This document shows, in pieces, positions 8,890-18,691 of a stretch of DNA of 64,000 nt. The stretch is from Verrucomicrobiota bacterium (GTDB taxonomy: Bacteria; Verrucomicrobiota; Verrucomicrobiia; Methylacidiphilales; UBA1321). Below the pieces are notes generated by a model that saw only the letters and a program-made list of their open reading frames with translations, made no database searches and was not told where the DNA came from. The position numbers and the translations under genes are program-made. How positions within the stretch are numbered: the first letter of the stretch is position 1; each line of letters begins with the position of its first letter. The stretch spans positions 1,689 to 65,688 of the forward strand of contig JABDGH010000006.1 in NCBI GenBank assembly GCA_013286145.1, given 5' to 3'.

Positions 8890-9504
8890 TTATCGCAAAT
8901 AGGCGATCAGTTCTTTCCATAATTTTGGTGAGGTCTTCAAATGGGCGCGAACCTTGTCGAGACTGCGGGCGAGATTCACCCCGATACTGCCTATCGGCAT
9001 CCGATATTTTTCCGCCAGTTCCTTGTAGGAAACATGATAGACCAGAAAATCCCGCAATAATTGGGCATGGCGTGGTTCAAGGTGGGAAAGCGCCGCATCG
9101 AGCAGTTGGGAAAGCTCGCGCAAATCGGTGCCCGTGAGATGGCTGGCTAATTGTTCCGCCGGTTCAAATCGCAGGGTTTCATCGTCCTGCATGGCGTCAA
9201 GACTCGTGACATCCCCGCCACCGCGCTTGTCGGCGAGTTGACGGCGTTTCTCGGAAATGGCTTTGCGCGAAGCGATGGTGACAACAAGCGGGCGCAGTTC
9301 ATCGAGTTCGGTGATCTGATTTACCTTGGGCAAAAGCAGGGTCAGCGCTTCGATGGCGATGTCTTCGGCCTCGGAAGGCGTGAGCGCAGCAAGGGGATGG
9401 CGGGCGGCGGCGAACGCGGAGGGATAGAGCCGCCGGAAGGCCTCCTCCCAAGCATCGTCATCTCCGCGCCGGAGGGCGGTAAGCAGCTCGCGATCAGTCC
9501 ACAT
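8890..9504 (-). CDS. RNA polymerase sigma factor, ECF-like
   Basis: A 204-residue protein with sigma-70 regions 2 and 4: the first half has the region-2 helix pattern (AWEEAFRRLYPSAFAAA, EAEDIAIEALTLLLP) and the second half ends in a helix-turn-helix (YKELAEKYRMPIGSIGVNLARSLDKVRAHL). Region 3 is absent, as in ECF factors. It is followed by a membrane protein that probably sequesters it. The inducing signal is unknown. Confidence 0.8.
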   Translation of the reverse strand: MWTDRELLTALRRGDDDAWEEAFRRLYPSAFAAARHPLAALTPSEAEDIAIEALTLLLPKVNQITELDELRPLVVTIASRKAISEKRRQLADKRGGGDVTSLDAMQDDETLRFEPAEQLASHLTGTDLRELSQLLDAALSHLEPRHAQLLRDFLVYHVSYKELAEKYRMPIGSIGVNLARSLDKVRAHLKTSPKLWKELIAYLR

Positions 9505-9523
9505 GGCGCGAGATGTTTAATCT

Positions 9524-9550
9524 GTCATCCCGAGTTTGTCGAGGGATGAC
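9524..9550. repeat. Collapsed GTCATCCC...GGGATGAC palindrome
   Basis: GTCATCCC and GGGATGAC are perfect eight-base arms around GAGTTTGTCGA. This matches the outer ends of the fold-back family joined without a loop insert, and looks like a minimal or deleted copy. It sits between the divergent sigma-factor and P450 genes. Confidence 0.7.
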
Positions 9551-9585
9551 GGAACCCCTAAAATTGTGGAAGACCGTTCCATCGA

Positions 9586-9601
9586 CTTTGCCTAAGTAGC
9601 G
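9586..9601 (+). promoter_or_regulatory. CTTTGCCTAAGTAGCG motif upstream of P450
   Basis: A 16-base sequence ending 16 bases before the P450 start. It matches 15 of 16 positions of the sequence at 42286-42301, upstream of the sugar-isomerase-like gene. It could be a shared operator or promoter element; only two copies were noticed. Confidence 0.3.
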
Positions 9602-9617
9602 GATACTTTATAAAAAC

Positions 9618-10970
9618 ATGCCCCAGCACGCATATCGTTCCATTCCAAAACCCCGCGAGCTTCCTTTTGTCGGAAGTGTGCATCGGCGTTTTCGTTCGCC
9701 GCTCCATTTTTTTGAGGAGCTAAAACAAAAATGTGGCGATGCTGCCCGGTTCAGTATTTTTAACGAGCGATTCGTTTTGTTCAGTGATCCCGCCCTGGTG
9801 AACGAAGTGCTTGTGACGAAACAGCATTCCTTTCGCAAGGGAAAAGCGCTGGAGGGCGCGCGCGATTTCCTGGGCAACAGCCTGTTGGTCAGTGAAGGGC
9901 AGGAACATGCCCAGCAACGAAAACTTATCCAACCAGCATTTCATCATGGGAGAATCGTCGGTTACGCGCAGATGATGGCGGAAAAATCACGACAATGGAC
10001 GGAGTTACGGCACCCGGGCGAGGAATTGGACATGGCCACGCAAATGAATCGGCTGACGCTCGCCGTGGTGGGTGAAACGCTGTTCGGATCGGAAGTCGAA
10101 TCGGAAGCCCACGACATCGCGGAATCGCTGACGACAATCATCGAGAATTTCAACCGGATGCTCCTGCCGTTCTGGAGATTGCTTCGACGTTTGCCGACAT
10201 CGGGTAATCGCCGATTGAAGGAGGCGCAGGAGCGGCTCGATGCGACTATTTTCCGTCTAATCTCCCAGCGGCGAAAAGACGGGCGAGATCACGGCGACCT
10301 GCTTTCGATGCTGTTGGCGGCGGAAGATGCGGAAAATCCTCAAAAGCGACTTACCGATTCCGAGGTGCGTGATCAGGCGATGACGCTTTTTATCGCCGGG
10401 CATGAGACGACCGCCAATGCGCTGGCCTGGACATGGCACCTGCTGAGCCAGCACGAAGAAGTGCGCGTGAAAATGAAAGCCGAGATCGATGCCGTGCTTG
10501 GGCCAGATCGTTTGCCGAATCTCGAGGATACCCGGCGGTTGCCTTACACCACGGCAGTGCTTTCCGAATCGATGCGCCTTTTCCCTCCGGTCTGGGTGGT
10601 GGGTCGGCGGGCCTTGGAGGATGTCTCGATTGGCGATTATGAGGTTCCGCGCCGGACGATTGTCATCGTGAGCCAGTACATTATTCATCGCGATGAACGC
10701 TACTGGCCCAATGCCACTGAGTTTCGTCCGGAACGCTGGCTCGATAAAGAGGCCGAGGCCAAGCGTCCCAAATTCGCCTATTTTCCATTTGGGGGCGGCG
10801 CACGCATTTGCATTGGCGAAGCTTTCGCCTGGACGGAAGGCGTGATCATGCTGGCCGTGATGGCGCGACGCTGGCGATTTGAAGCGGTGCCGGGACATGT
10901 CGTGGCGATTCGCCCAACGGTGACGCTCCGTCCCAAACATGGGTTGAAAATGATCGTGCGCGAGGCCTAG
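9618..10970 (+). CDS. Cytochrome P450
   Basis: Haem-thiolate monooxygenase of 450 aa. Motifs in order: the I-helix oxygen-binding segment AGHETTANA near residue 258, the K-helix ExxR (ESMRL), PERW, and the haem loop FGGGARICIG with the Cys ligand at residue 398. The N-terminus has no membrane anchor, so it should be soluble. No ferredoxin or reductase gene is adjacent and the substrate is unknown. Family is certain; the physiological role is open. Confidence 0.95.
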   Translation: MPQHAYRSIPKPRELPFVGSVHRRFRSPLHFFEELKQKCGDAARFSIFNERFVLFSDPALVNEVLVTKQHSFRKGKALEGARDFLGNSLLVSEGQEHAQQRKLIQPAFHHGRIVGYAQMMAEKSRQWTELRHPGEELDMATQMNRLTLAVVGETLFGSEVESEAHDIAESLTTIIENFNRMLLPFWRLLRRLPTSGNRRLKEAQERLDATIFRLISQRRKDGRDHGDLLSMLLAAEDAENPQKRLTDSEVRDQAMTLFIAGHETTANALAWTWHLLSQHEEVRVKMKAEIDAVLGPDRLPNLEDTRRLPYTTAVLSESMRLFPPVWVVGRRALEDVSIGDYEVPRRTIVIVSQYIIHRDERYWPNATEFRPERWLDKEAEAKRPKFAYFPFGGGARICIGEAFAWTEGVIMLAVMARRWRFEAVPGHVVAIRPTVTLRPKHGLKMIVREA

Positions 10971-10979
10971 ATACAGCCG

Positions 10980-12491
10980 TCATCGCGGCAGCGCGAAGAA
11001 AAAGAGCATCACCAAAGTCGGCCCAAGCGCGGCGAGGAAAAGGCCGCCCGGCGCAATGCTCCCTTCCGGGAAATATTTTTGGAGAATCGACTGCCCCGCC
11101 GGATTAGGCGCGTTGGCGATAACGGTCAGGCCGCCCCCGCAAATCGCGCCGGACACCACAGCATCCTTGAGCTCATCGCTGAAATTCGGCACGAGCGTGG
11201 CGAGATAGGTAATCGCCGCATTGTCGTTGAAGGCGGTCAGGACAGTCGCCCCAACCAGCAGCGGGTACTGGCTTAAACGACTCAACACTGGTTCGATCCA
11301 CCAGGCTTGCAGTCCGCCGTGAATGACCAAACCGGCGAGAAAAAAACCGACGAGCATCGGCGAGCGCATGTTGATTTCATCCTGATACACCGTGGTCGCC
11401 ATCGTGAACGCGAGGAAAAAAAGAAAGCCGCCGATAAAGAGCGCAGGCTCATGAGCCACGAGAACCGTCCAGCCCAAAAACCCAAGATGCGCGCCCGTGA
11501 TCCAAAACGGGACTGATTCCTGATGCTCAGTTTCGTCCTGGGGAAGATTGAGCGCGTTATCGGTCATGCGGAAAAATTCGCGTCGAAAAATCAGGAAGTA
11601 AGCGAGATTGCTGAGAACAATCCCGGCAAAGGCGCGAATGCCCACCTGCTCGAACATGTAGGCGGAACTCCAGCCCCATTTGGCAGCGACCATCAACACG
11701 GGGGGCGCGGCAAAATTGGTAAGCGCACCACCAACCGAGACGTTGACGAAAAGAAGCCCGAGCGTCGCGTACATGAACGGTTTGCTGGGGCCAAGTCGGT
11801 AAAATTCACGTCCCAGCAACACGGCGCAAATGGTCATGGCCGCCGGTTCCGTGATAAGCGATCCGAAGAGCGGGCCAATCGTGAGAAGCGCCAGCCACCA
11901 GCGGGCGGGTGATTGCCCGGCGATGAGACTTAATACCCGCACCGTGAATTGCACAATGGGACGGCTGGCCGCGATGGCCATGATAACGACGACAAAGAGC
12001 GGCTCAGTATATCTGACCCCGGAATCAAAATAGTGCCGCGCCACATCGGAGCCTTTGCTGAAAAGAAGAGCGAGCGCAAGAGGCAAAGCCCAGATGCCGA
12101 AGACCGCTTCGACTTCGCCAAGAAAATGGAGCATCGCCGCCGGAATGCTTTGACGACGACGGTGCGAAAGCTTGGTTTCCGCGCCATGGATTTTCTTAAG
12201 CTCCTCCTCGTAATCGTGTTGCAGGCGATGCGAAAGATGGAGAATTTTTGGCGCGAGAAAGGTGTGGATGATCGCGAGGAAAAAAATCACCGTGGCGATC
12301 AGGTTGAACGGCTCGGCATGAACCCGATTCACCAGAAGCGTCCAGACATTCGATGTGTTGTTATCCTGGTACGATTCCAAGGACGGCGGGAAAGTCTCCG
12401 TCTCTGGCGATGTCCCCGCCGCAAAGGCCATGACGGGAAAAAATCCCAATGCCCCCAGCACCAAGACAAGAATGAGAATTAGACGACTCAT
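10980..12491 (-). CDS. Putative Na+/H+ antiporter (Na_H_antiport_3-like)
   Basis: A 503-residue membrane protein with a signal-like N-terminus (MSRLILILVLVLGALGFFPV), a loop, and roughly ten hydrophobic segments including GPLFGSLITEPAAMTICAVLL and NFAAPPVLMVAAKWGW. It resembles the putative Na+/H+ antiporters known from Chlamydiae and some Proteobacteria, within the wider NhaD/ion-transporter superfamily. It converges with the P450 gene across a nine-base gap. The specific ion is an inference. Confidence 0.7.
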   Translation of the reverse strand: MSRLILILVLVLGALGFFPVMAFAAGTSPETETFPPSLESYQDNNTSNVWTLLVNRVHAEPFNLIATVIFFLAIIHTFLAPKILHLSHRLQHDYEEELKKIHGAETKLSHRRRQSIPAAMLHFLGEVEAVFGIWALPLALALLFSKGSDVARHYFDSGVRYTEPLFVVVIMAIAASRPIVQFTVRVLSLIAGQSPARWWLALLTIGPLFGSLITEPAAMTICAVLLGREFYRLGPSKPFMYATLGLLFVNVSVGGALTNFAAPPVLMVAAKWGWSSAYMFEQVGIRAFAGIVLSNLAYFLIFRREFFRMTDNALNLPQDETEHQESVPFWITGAHLGFLGWTVLVAHEPALFIGGFLFFLAFTMATTVYQDEINMRSPMLVGFFLAGLVIHGGLQAWWIEPVLSRLSQYPLLVGATVLTAFNDNAAITYLATLVPNFSDELKDAVVSGAICGGGLTVIANAPNPAGQSILQKYFPEGSIAPGGLFLAALGPTLVMLFFFALPR

Positions 12492-12665
12492 GCAACCACG
12501 GCGTAATGACGCGGTTACGCCTAAAGATCAAGCCTCATCGCAGGTAACCATCGACCTTCTGGCGATGGCTATTCAAAAAAACGAGTTTAATTTTACGAAA
12601 GCACGTACAGACTCTAGCCAGACTGGCCAGTTTTAGTTAGGATTCGTTGCTCATCCTTTTTATTC

Positions 12666-13604
12666 ATGACTTCACTCAAACCTCGTGCCCTGATTTTTCC
12701 CGGACAAGGCGCGCAAAAAGTAGGCATGGGCGCTGATTTGTATGAGCACAGCCCCTCTGCGCGCGCTCTCTATGACCTGGCCGACAAGCAACTTGGCTGG
12801 CCACTCAGCAAAATCAGTTTCCAAGGCCCCGAAGAGTCCCTGACCGAGACGCGGGTTTGCCAACCTGCCCTTTACGTGTACGGACTGGCTCTCCTGGCAG
12901 CGTTTCAGGATCACACGGGCCATCCGCTCCGCTTTGAAGCCGCCGCCGGGCTATCCTTGGGCGAATATACGGCCCATGCGGCCGCGGGCAGCCTTACCTT
13001 TCAGACAGGCCTGGAACTCGTGGCGGATCGGGGTCGCCTGATGGAAGAAGCGTGTAATGTTACCGAGGGCACGATGATCACCCTCCTCGGCGCGACACCC
13101 GAACAGGCCCGCGAAATTGCCACTTTGTGCGACGTCGATGTGGCGAACCTGAATTGTCCCGGCCAGATCGTCTTGTCGGGAGAGAAAAAGAAAATGGAAG
13201 GCGTGGCGGCAGCGGCCAAGGCAAGAGGTGTTCCAAGAATCGTTCCCCTGAACGTGGCTGGGGCCTACCATTCCCGTTTGATGGCAAGCGCAGCGAAGGG
13301 ACTGACCCCGCATATCATCAAGGCCGAGATCGCCGCGCCTCGCGTACCCGTTGTGTCCAATTTTACCGCCGATATAACCGATACGCCGGAACAGATTCAT
13401 GCCGCGCTCGAATCGCAGGTCTGCGGATCGGTTCGTTGGGAGGAATCGGTTCAAAAGCTTATTGGACTCGGTTTTACCTATTTCATGGAATGTGGGCCGA
13501 GCCGGGTTCTGGCCGGGCTGGTGCGTCGCATTAATCCCTCCGTGCATTGTTTATCATTGGAAACTTATGACGACATCGTTAAACATCCCCGTGCCCTCAA
13601 CTAA
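12666..13604 (+). CDS. fabD: Malonyl-CoA:ACP transacylase FabD
   Basis: Transfers malonyl from CoA to ACP for fatty acid elongation. The start region FPGQGAQKVGMG and the nucleophile elbow GLSLGE (Ser97) are diagnostic, and AGAYHSRLM carries the catalytic His. Length 312 aa is normal. The end overlaps fabG by 38 bases. It opens the fabD-fabG-acpP-fabF cluster. Confidence 0.95.
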   Translation: MTSLKPRALIFPGQGAQKVGMGADLYEHSPSARALYDLADKQLGWPLSKISFQGPEESLTETRVCQPALYVYGLALLAAFQDHTGHPLRFEAAAGLSLGEYTAHAAAGSLTFQTGLELVADRGRLMEEACNVTEGTMITLLGATPEQAREIATLCDVDVANLNCPGQIVLSGEKKKMEGVAAAAKARGVPRIVPLNVAGAYHSRLMASAAKGLTPHIIKAEIAAPRVPVVSNFTADITDTPEQIHAALESQVCGSVRWEESVQKLIGLGFTYFMECGPSRVLAGLVRRINPSVHCLSLETYDDIVKHPRALN

Positions 13605-14343
13605 GTCCCTAACCAACCAGGTTGCGCTCGTCACCGGCGCCAGCCGTGGCTTGGGCAAGGCCATCGCCCTGGCGTTGGCCCAGGAAGGCGCTTCCATTGC
13701 CGCAGTAGCCCGAAGCGAGGATGCGCTGAAGGAGACCCTGGCAGCGATTCGCGCGGCAGGCGGAGTAGCCGAGCCTTTTGTGGTTGATGTGGCTGACGGA
13801 GCCGCTGTCGAGGCCACCGTCGAAAAAATCATGGCCCGGTTCGAGCACATCGACATTCTGGTCAATAATGCAGGGGTGACCCGGGACGGCCTGCTGGCGC
13901 GCATGACGAGTGAAGCGTGGGATATCGTCATCAACACGAATTTGAAGGGGGCGTTTAATTTCACCAAACCGGTGGGTCGATTAATGGTCAAGCAACGCGC
14001 CGGACGCATCATCAATATTTCCTCGGTCATCGGGCTGATGGGCAATGCAGGCCAGGCCAATTACGCGGCTTCAAAGGCTGGATTGATCGGATTCACCAAA
14101 TCGGTCGCACGCGAGTTTGCGTCGCGCGGGATCACCTGCAATGTGATTTGCCCCGGTTTTATCGAAACGGACATGACAAAAGATTTAAGCGACGATTTGC
14201 GAAAAAAACTGCTGGAACGCATCCCGCTCCAACGCCTCGGCCAGCCGGAGGATGTGGCAGGCGTGGCAGCCTTTCTCTGCTCTGCCGCAGCGAGTTATAT
14301 CACAGGACAAATCTTGACCGTTGACGGGGGCATGGTGATGTAG
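13567..14343 (+). CDS. fabG: 3-oxoacyl-ACP reductase FabG
   Basis: NADPH-dependent short-chain dehydrogenase that reduces 3-ketoacyl-ACP. The Rossmann motif TGASRGLGKA, the NNAGVTRDGLL segment and the catalytic NYAASKAG are all present. I take the ATG at 13567 (258 aa), which places the start inside the fabD 3' end and preserves a normal N-terminus; a longer frame from 13399 reads through fabD out of frame. A GGA lies six bases upstream of this ATG. Confidence 0.95.
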   Translation: MTTSLNIPVPSTKSLTNQVALVTGASRGLGKAIALALAQEGASIAAVARSEDALKETLAAIRAAGGVAEPFVVDVADGAAVEATVEKIMARFEHIDILVNNAGVTRDGLLARMTSEAWDIVINTNLKGAFNFTKPVGRLMVKQRAGRIINISSVIGLMGNAGQANYAASKAGLIGFTKSVAREFASRGITCNVICPGFIETDMTKDLSDDLRKKLLERIPLQRLGQPEDVAGVAAFLCSAAASYITGQILTVDGGMVM

Positions 14344-14474
14344 AAGGATGGTATTGGAGAAACTGTCAAGCCCAAGAAAGTTAAACGCAAAAGCTTGACG
14401 GAAAGAAAAAGTTTGCCAAAGAAGAGTTGCGCCCGTAACAACGGCACGAACACGAAAAGGAGCTAGAATTTTTT

Positions 14475-14720
14475 ATGGCGGAAAAGTCGATCGAAGATAA
14501 AGTCAAAGACATCATTGTTGAACAACTCGGCGTCAACCCTGAACAGGTGACGCCCCAGGCTAAGTTTATCGAAGACCTGGGAGCCGATTCACTCGACACG
14601 GTTGAACTCGTGATGGCCTTTGAAGAAGAATTTAATGTCGAAGTGCCCGATGAAGAGGCCGAAAAATTGCAGACCGTCGGCGATGTCGTCAAATACATCG
14701 AAGACAAGGGTTCTAAATAA
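14475..14720 (+). CDS. acpP: Acyl carrier protein AcpP
   Basis: An acidic 81-residue carrier protein. The [12 protein letters not shown] motif holds Ser39, which receives phosphopantetheine. It lies 131 bases after fabG, with AAGGAGC about ten bases before the ATG as a good ribosome-binding site; the long leader may allow separate expression of this abundant protein. A terminator follows it. Confidence 0.97.
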   Translation: MAEKSIEDKVKDIIVEQLGVNPEQVTPQAKFIEDLGADSLDTVELVMAFEEEFNVEVPDEEAEKLQTVGDVVKYIEDKGSK

Positions 14721-14744
14721 GCCCGCGAAATCGGTTTTACCGTA

Positions 14745-14771
14745 AGGCACCCTGTTTCAGGGTGCCTTTTT
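14745..14771 (+). terminator. Rho-independent terminator after acpP
   Basis: AGGCACCCTG and CAGGGTGCCT form a ten-pair stem with a TTT loop followed by a T-run. It lies 24 bases after the acpP stop and before fabF, so fabF transcription should depend partly on readthrough or its own promoter. Confidence 0.9.
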
Positions 14772-14814
14772 CGTTCGCATCGGCTCTTTCCTCGGTTAGA
14801 GTGTAGCTAGAACT

Positions 14815-16062
14815 ATGAACCAACGCCGTGTCGTCATCACCGGTATGGGTGCGGTCACCCCGCTGGGGCTGGACGTTTCCTCAACCTGGACCAACCTGCT
14901 GGCCGGCAAGAGCGGCGTCAGCACACTTACTTCCTGGGACAACTCCAAGTACGACTGCCGTTTTGCTGCGCAGGTGAAGGACTTTGAACCGCGCAAACAT
15001 TTCTTCAACGAGAAGGACGCCCGCCGGGCTGATCGCTATACGCAACTGGCGATGGCCTCAGCCAAGGAAGCGGTTAAACACGCCGGGATGGATCCCCAGC
15101 AATTGCAATTGGATCGCATCGGTGTGCTGGTCGGTTCCGGCATTGGCGGCATCAAGTCCCTTGGCGATCAGGACGAAATTCTGCTGACCAAGGGGCCGGG
15201 CCGGATTTCCCCGTTCCTGATCCCGATGATGATCAGCAACATGGCCGCGGGATTGATCTCCATGGAATTTGGATTTGCCGGGCCTAATTTTTCGGTCGTA
15301 ACCGCCTGTGCGACTTCCAACAATTGCATCGGTGAAGCCTGGCGTCTCATCCGCGACAACGAAGCCGAGATTATCCTCGCCGGGGGCAGCGAAGCGGCCT
15401 GTACCCCCCTGGGCATGAGCGGCTTTTGCGCCATGAAGGCTCTTAGCACACGCAACGACGAGCCTGAACGGGCCTCGCGTCCCTTTGACCGGGACCGGGA
15501 TGGATTCGTCATGGCTGAAGGTGCCGCCATTGTCATCGTGGAGGAGTTGGAACATGCCAAAAAACGTGGCGCAACCATCCTGGCCGAATTGACCGGTTAT
15601 GGTCTCACGGCTGATGCCTATCACATGACATCGCCTGCTCCGGGTGGCGCTGGTGCGGTCAGGGCCATGCAAAACTCGTTGAAACGCGCCGGTATTTCGG
15701 TGGACAAGGTCGATTACATCAACGCCCACGGCACTTCGACACCTGTTGGCGATGCGGCGGAGACCGAGGCGATCAAGGCCGTTTTTGGCTCCCATGCCAA
15801 AAAAATTCCGGTCAGTTCCACCAAATCAATGACCGGCCATTTGCTCGGCGCCGCAGGAGCTGCCGAACTTATTTTCTGCATCAAGGCGATTGAGAATAAT
15901 ATCCTGCCACCGACCATTAACCTCGATAATCCCGATCCGGCTTGTGATCTCGATTACGTGCCCCATAAAGCGCGCGAAGCCCGTGTCGATACTGCCCTGA
16001 GCAATTCCTTCGGCTTCGGCGGTCACAACGCGACTCTCCTGGTTCAGCGGTTTGCAGGTTGA
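14815..16062 (+). CDS. fabF: 3-oxoacyl-ACP synthase II FabF
   Basis: Condensing enzyme that elongates acyl-ACP with malonyl-ACP. The catalytic Cys165 lies in [10 protein letters not shown], and the two His residues lie in [11 protein letters not shown] and GHLLGAAG. Length 415 aa is standard. It follows the acpP terminator by 43 bases on the same strand and completes the fatty acid cluster. Confidence 0.96.
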   Translation: MNQRRVVITGMGAVTPLGLDVSSTWTNLLAGKSGVSTLTSWDNSKYDCRFAAQVKDFEPRKHFFNEKDARRADRYTQLAMASAKEAVKHAGMDPQQLQLDRIGVLVGSGIGGIKSLGDQDEILLTKGPGRISPFLIPMMISNMAAGLISMEFGFAGPNFSVVTACATSNNCIGEAWRLIRDNEAEIILAGGSEAACTPLGMSGFCAMKALSTRNDEPERASRPFDRDRDGFVMAEGAAIVIVEELEHAKKRGATILAELTGYGLTADAYHMTSPAPGGAGAVRAMQNSLKRAGISVDKVDYINAHGTSTPVGDAAETEAIKAVFGSHAKKIPVSSTKSMTGHLLGAAGAAELIFCIKAIENNILPPTINLDNPDPACDLDYVPHKAREARVDTALSNSFGFGGHNATLLVQRFAG

Positions 16063-16092
16063 TCTTCGTCCACAACAAGGCGCGACGCGCCC

Positions 16093-17190
16093 ATGATGAA
16101 TCCCATCACCACTTACGCACCGGGCCGGGCTGAACTTCTGGGCAATCACACCGATTACAATGAAGGGTTTGTTCTGGCCATCGCCGTGGATCGAGGAACG
16201 ACGATTAGGGGTCAAGCTCGCGATGATCGGCAGATTCATCTCCATTCGCGGGAATTCGGTAAAACCCAGGTCATCGCGCTGGATCGACTCACTTCCGAAA
16301 AAGTAGAACCCTGGTCACGTTATACCCTGGGCGTGGTCGATCAGTTTCGCCGCAATGATTTGCCCGTGGAAGGCTTTGACGCGGAAATTTCCGGCAATCT
16401 GCCCCTGGGTGCGGGCTTGAGCAGCAGCGCATCGCTCGAAATTGCGACCGTCCTGTTTTTGATGAAAGCCTTTGGCGCACGCCTCGAACCGATGCAAATG
16501 GCGCACTTCGCCCAAATGGCCGAGCACGATTTTGTCGGTGTGCGTTGCGGTCTGCTCGATCAGATTTCTTCCCTGATGAGCAAGGCGGCCCATGCCACGT
16601 TTATCGATTGTCGCAGTTTCAAGATTCGGCACGTTCCGTTTCCCGATAAAACCAGTTTTATCCTGGCGAATTCGGGCGTGAAACATGCGTTGGTCGCCAG
16701 CGAATACAACGAACGGCGGTCAGACTGTGAAACCGCCGCGCATGCCCTGGGCGTGAAAGCCCTGCGCGATGTCACTTCGGAGATGCTTCAATCGCACAAG
16801 AGTGATCTAGCGGATCGCATTCGTCGGCGCGCGCTTCACATCGTTGGGGAAAACGAGCGCGTGCTGGCAGGATCGGATGCCCTGCAACAGGGAGACATTG
16901 CCCGCTTTGGCAAATTGATGTTCGCTTCACATGAAAGCTCGCGGGTGAATTTTGAGAATTCGTGTCCGGAACTGGATCAACTGGTGGAAACGGCCCGCCA
17001 GACTCCGGGAGTTTATGGCGCGCGTTTGAGCGGTGGCGGATTCGGTGGCGCCACGATCAATCTCGTCGAGGCAGGCCGCGAAGACGAAGTCATCCGAGCG
17101 CTGACAGCGTCTTTACCCGGCGTTGATTGCCTCGTAACAAAAGCCGCCGACGGCGCGCTTGAACACGCGGCAAGTCATCCAACCTTGTAG
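16093..17190 (+). CDS. galK: Galactokinase (GHMP kinase family)
   Basis: GHMP-family sugar kinase of 365 aa. The N-terminal signature reads APGRAELLGNHTDYNEG, close to the galactokinase pattern but with Asn where Glu is common before HTDYN. The ATP loop is PLGAGLSSSASLE and the third motif is RLSGGGFGGATINL. CGLLDQ holds the likely catalytic Asp. No other Leloir gene is nearby. A related sugar kinase activity is possible. Confidence 0.88.
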   Translation: MMNPITTYAPGRAELLGNHTDYNEGFVLAIAVDRGTTIRGQARDDRQIHLHSREFGKTQVIALDRLTSEKVEPWSRYTLGVVDQFRRNDLPVEGFDAEISGNLPLGAGLSSSASLEIATVLFLMKAFGARLEPMQMAHFAQMAEHDFVGVRCGLLDQISSLMSKAAHATFIDCRSFKIRHVPFPDKTSFILANSGVKHALVASEYNERRSDCETAAHALGVKALRDVTSEMLQSHKSDLADRIRRRALHIVGENERVLAGSDALQQGDIARFGKLMFASHESSRVNFENSCPELDQLVETARQTPGVYGARLSGGGFGGATINLVEAGREDEVIRALTASLPGVDCLVTKAADGALEHAASHPTL

Positions 17191-17208
17191 CCCCAATTAC
17201 ACATTCCC

Positions 17209-17310
17209 GTCATCCCGAGCTTGTCGAGGGATCAGCCTCCGTAAAGTGTTCACTTCATGCGAAGATCCATGACTTGCCGGGAGCTGATCCTTCGACAAGC
17301 TCAGGATGAC
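17209..17310. repeat. Short GTCATCC fold-back element
   Basis: The left arm starts GTCATCCCGAGCTTGTCGAG; the right arm ends CTCAGGATGAC and pairs with it over about 27 bases with mismatches. A loop of roughly 45 bases separates the arms. It lies between the convergent galK and ribBA genes, where it might also act as a transcript-end hairpin. Confidence 0.85.
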
Positions 17311-17390
17311 AGAATGTGGGTTATGAGAACGGATTGGCTCGTTACGCTTCGATTTCGACGGTCATAGACCGCCGCTACAAGATGCCTCGG

Positions 17391-18626
17391 CTAAAGCGTA
17401 TGCCCCATCTTCGTCTGCTTGGTGCGCAGATAGGCTTTGTTGTGGGTATTCGCCTCGATGCGGATCGGCATCGTCTCCACGATTTGCAAACCATATCCCG
17501 CAAGGCCAACCACCTTTTTCGGATTGTTGGTCAGCAATCGGATTTGCCGCACACCGAGATCAAAAAGAATCTGCGCGCCGAGACCGTACTCGCGTAAATC
17601 AGAAGGAAACCCAAGCTTGAGATTGGCCTGCACGGTATCGAAACCCTCCTCCTGGAGCTTGTAGGCGTGAATCTTGGCCGCAAGACCGATCCCGCGTCCT
17701 TCCTGCCGCATGTAGAGAAGAATGCCGCGCCCCTCCTGCTCGATCCGGCGCAATGCGGCGTGAAGCTGGCTCCCGCAATCGCAACGGCGCGAAGCAAAGA
17801 CATCCCCCGTGAGACATTCGCTATGCACACGCACAAGCACCGGCTTGCCGTCGGCGATGTCGCCTTTGACCAAGGCCAGATGATGTTCCTGGTTCATCGT
17901 GGCGCGATAGAGAAGCAGGTCGAAGTTGCCGTAGTCAGTCGGCATCTTCACGCGCTGTTCCAGTTCGATAAGTTTTTCGCGGCGACGACGATATTCGATG
18001 AGATCGAGAATCGTGCAGAGCTTGAGCTTGTGCTTCTTTTTGAATTTCAGGAGATCGGGCAGACGCGCCATCGTTCCATCGTCCTTGACGATTTCACAAA
18101 GAACGCCGGAGGAATCGAGCCCGGCCATGCGCGCGAGATCGACCGCCGCCTCGGTGTGTCCGCTCCGCTGAAGGACGCCGCCCGCCTTGGCCCGCAGCGG
18201 AAAAATATGGCCAGGTTGGACGAGATCGCCGGGCTGTGATTTCGGATTGGCCAGGACGCGAATCGACTTGGCGCGATCCTCGGCGCTGATGCCCGTGGTG
18301 ATGCCCTGGGTGGCATCGACCGAAACGGTGAAGTCGGTCTTGAAGCTCTCGCGATTATCCAAGACCATCCGGTTGAGACCCAGCCGTGCGGCCCGTTCGT
18401 TGGTGATGGGCGCGCAGATGAGTCCCCGACCATACCGCATCATGAAATTGACGCTCTGCGCCGTCGCCTTTTCCGCCGCGAGGATGAGATCGCCTTCGTT
18501 CTCGCGCTCAGCGTCATCGACCACGATCACCGGTTTTCCGGCACGAACATCGCGCAAAACATCGTCGATGGAATCGATGCCCTTTTTCCGGGTTTTGCGG
18601 GGCTTGGATTTCGTTGCGGCTTTCAT
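17391..18626 (-). CDS. ribBA: Bifunctional RibBA (DHBP synthase / GTP cyclohydrolase II)
   Basis: The N-terminal half is 3,4-dihydroxy-2-butanone-4-phosphate synthase (DDAERENEGDLI, TDFTVSVDA, RSGHTEAAVDL) and the C-terminal half is GTP cyclohydrolase II with the zinc site SECLTGDVFASRRCDCGSQ and QEGRGIGL. Both make riboflavin precursors. Length 411 aa is normal for the fusion. A Lys/Arg-rich first 15 residues is slightly unusual. No FMN riboswitch was seen upstream. Confidence 0.95.
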   Translation of the reverse strand: MKAATKSKPRKTRKKGIDSIDDVLRDVRAGKPVIVVDDAERENEGDLILAAEKATAQSVNFMMRYGRGLICAPITNERAARLGLNRMVLDNRESFKTDFTVSVDATQGITTGISAEDRAKSIRVLANPKSQPGDLVQPGHIFPLRAKAGGVLQRSGHTEAAVDLARMAGLDSSGVLCEIVKDDGTMARLPDLLKFKKKHKLKLCTILDLIEYRRRREKLIELEQRVKMPTDYGNFDLLLYRATMNQEHHLALVKGDIADGKPVLVRVHSECLTGDVFASRRCDCGSQLHAALRRIEQEGRGILLYMRQEGRGIGLAAKIHAYKLQEEGFDTVQANLKLGFPSDLREYGLGAQILFDLGVRQIRLLTNNPKKVVGLAGYGLQIVETMPIRIEANTHNKAYLRTKQTKMGHTL

Positions 18627-18639
18627 TCCTTAAAGCGTA

Positions 18640-18659
18640 GCACGGGACTACCTCCGTGC
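18640..18659 (-). promoter_or_regulatory. Hairpin in the ribBA leader
   Basis: GCACGG and CCGTGC pair around the loop AGGTAGTC, about 14 bases before the ribBA start. The loop holds an AGG that could be part of a ribosome-binding site. There is no T-run and no riboswitch core, so its role is a guess. Confidence 0.25.
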
Positions 18660-18691
18660 AAAAGATCGCTTATTTTTAAACTTTTAAATCT

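Noticed and set aside
18627-18691. FMN riboswitch upstream of ribBA
   Set aside because: None of the conserved FMN aptamer blocks is present; only a short hairpin is seen. The same holds upstream of ribD.
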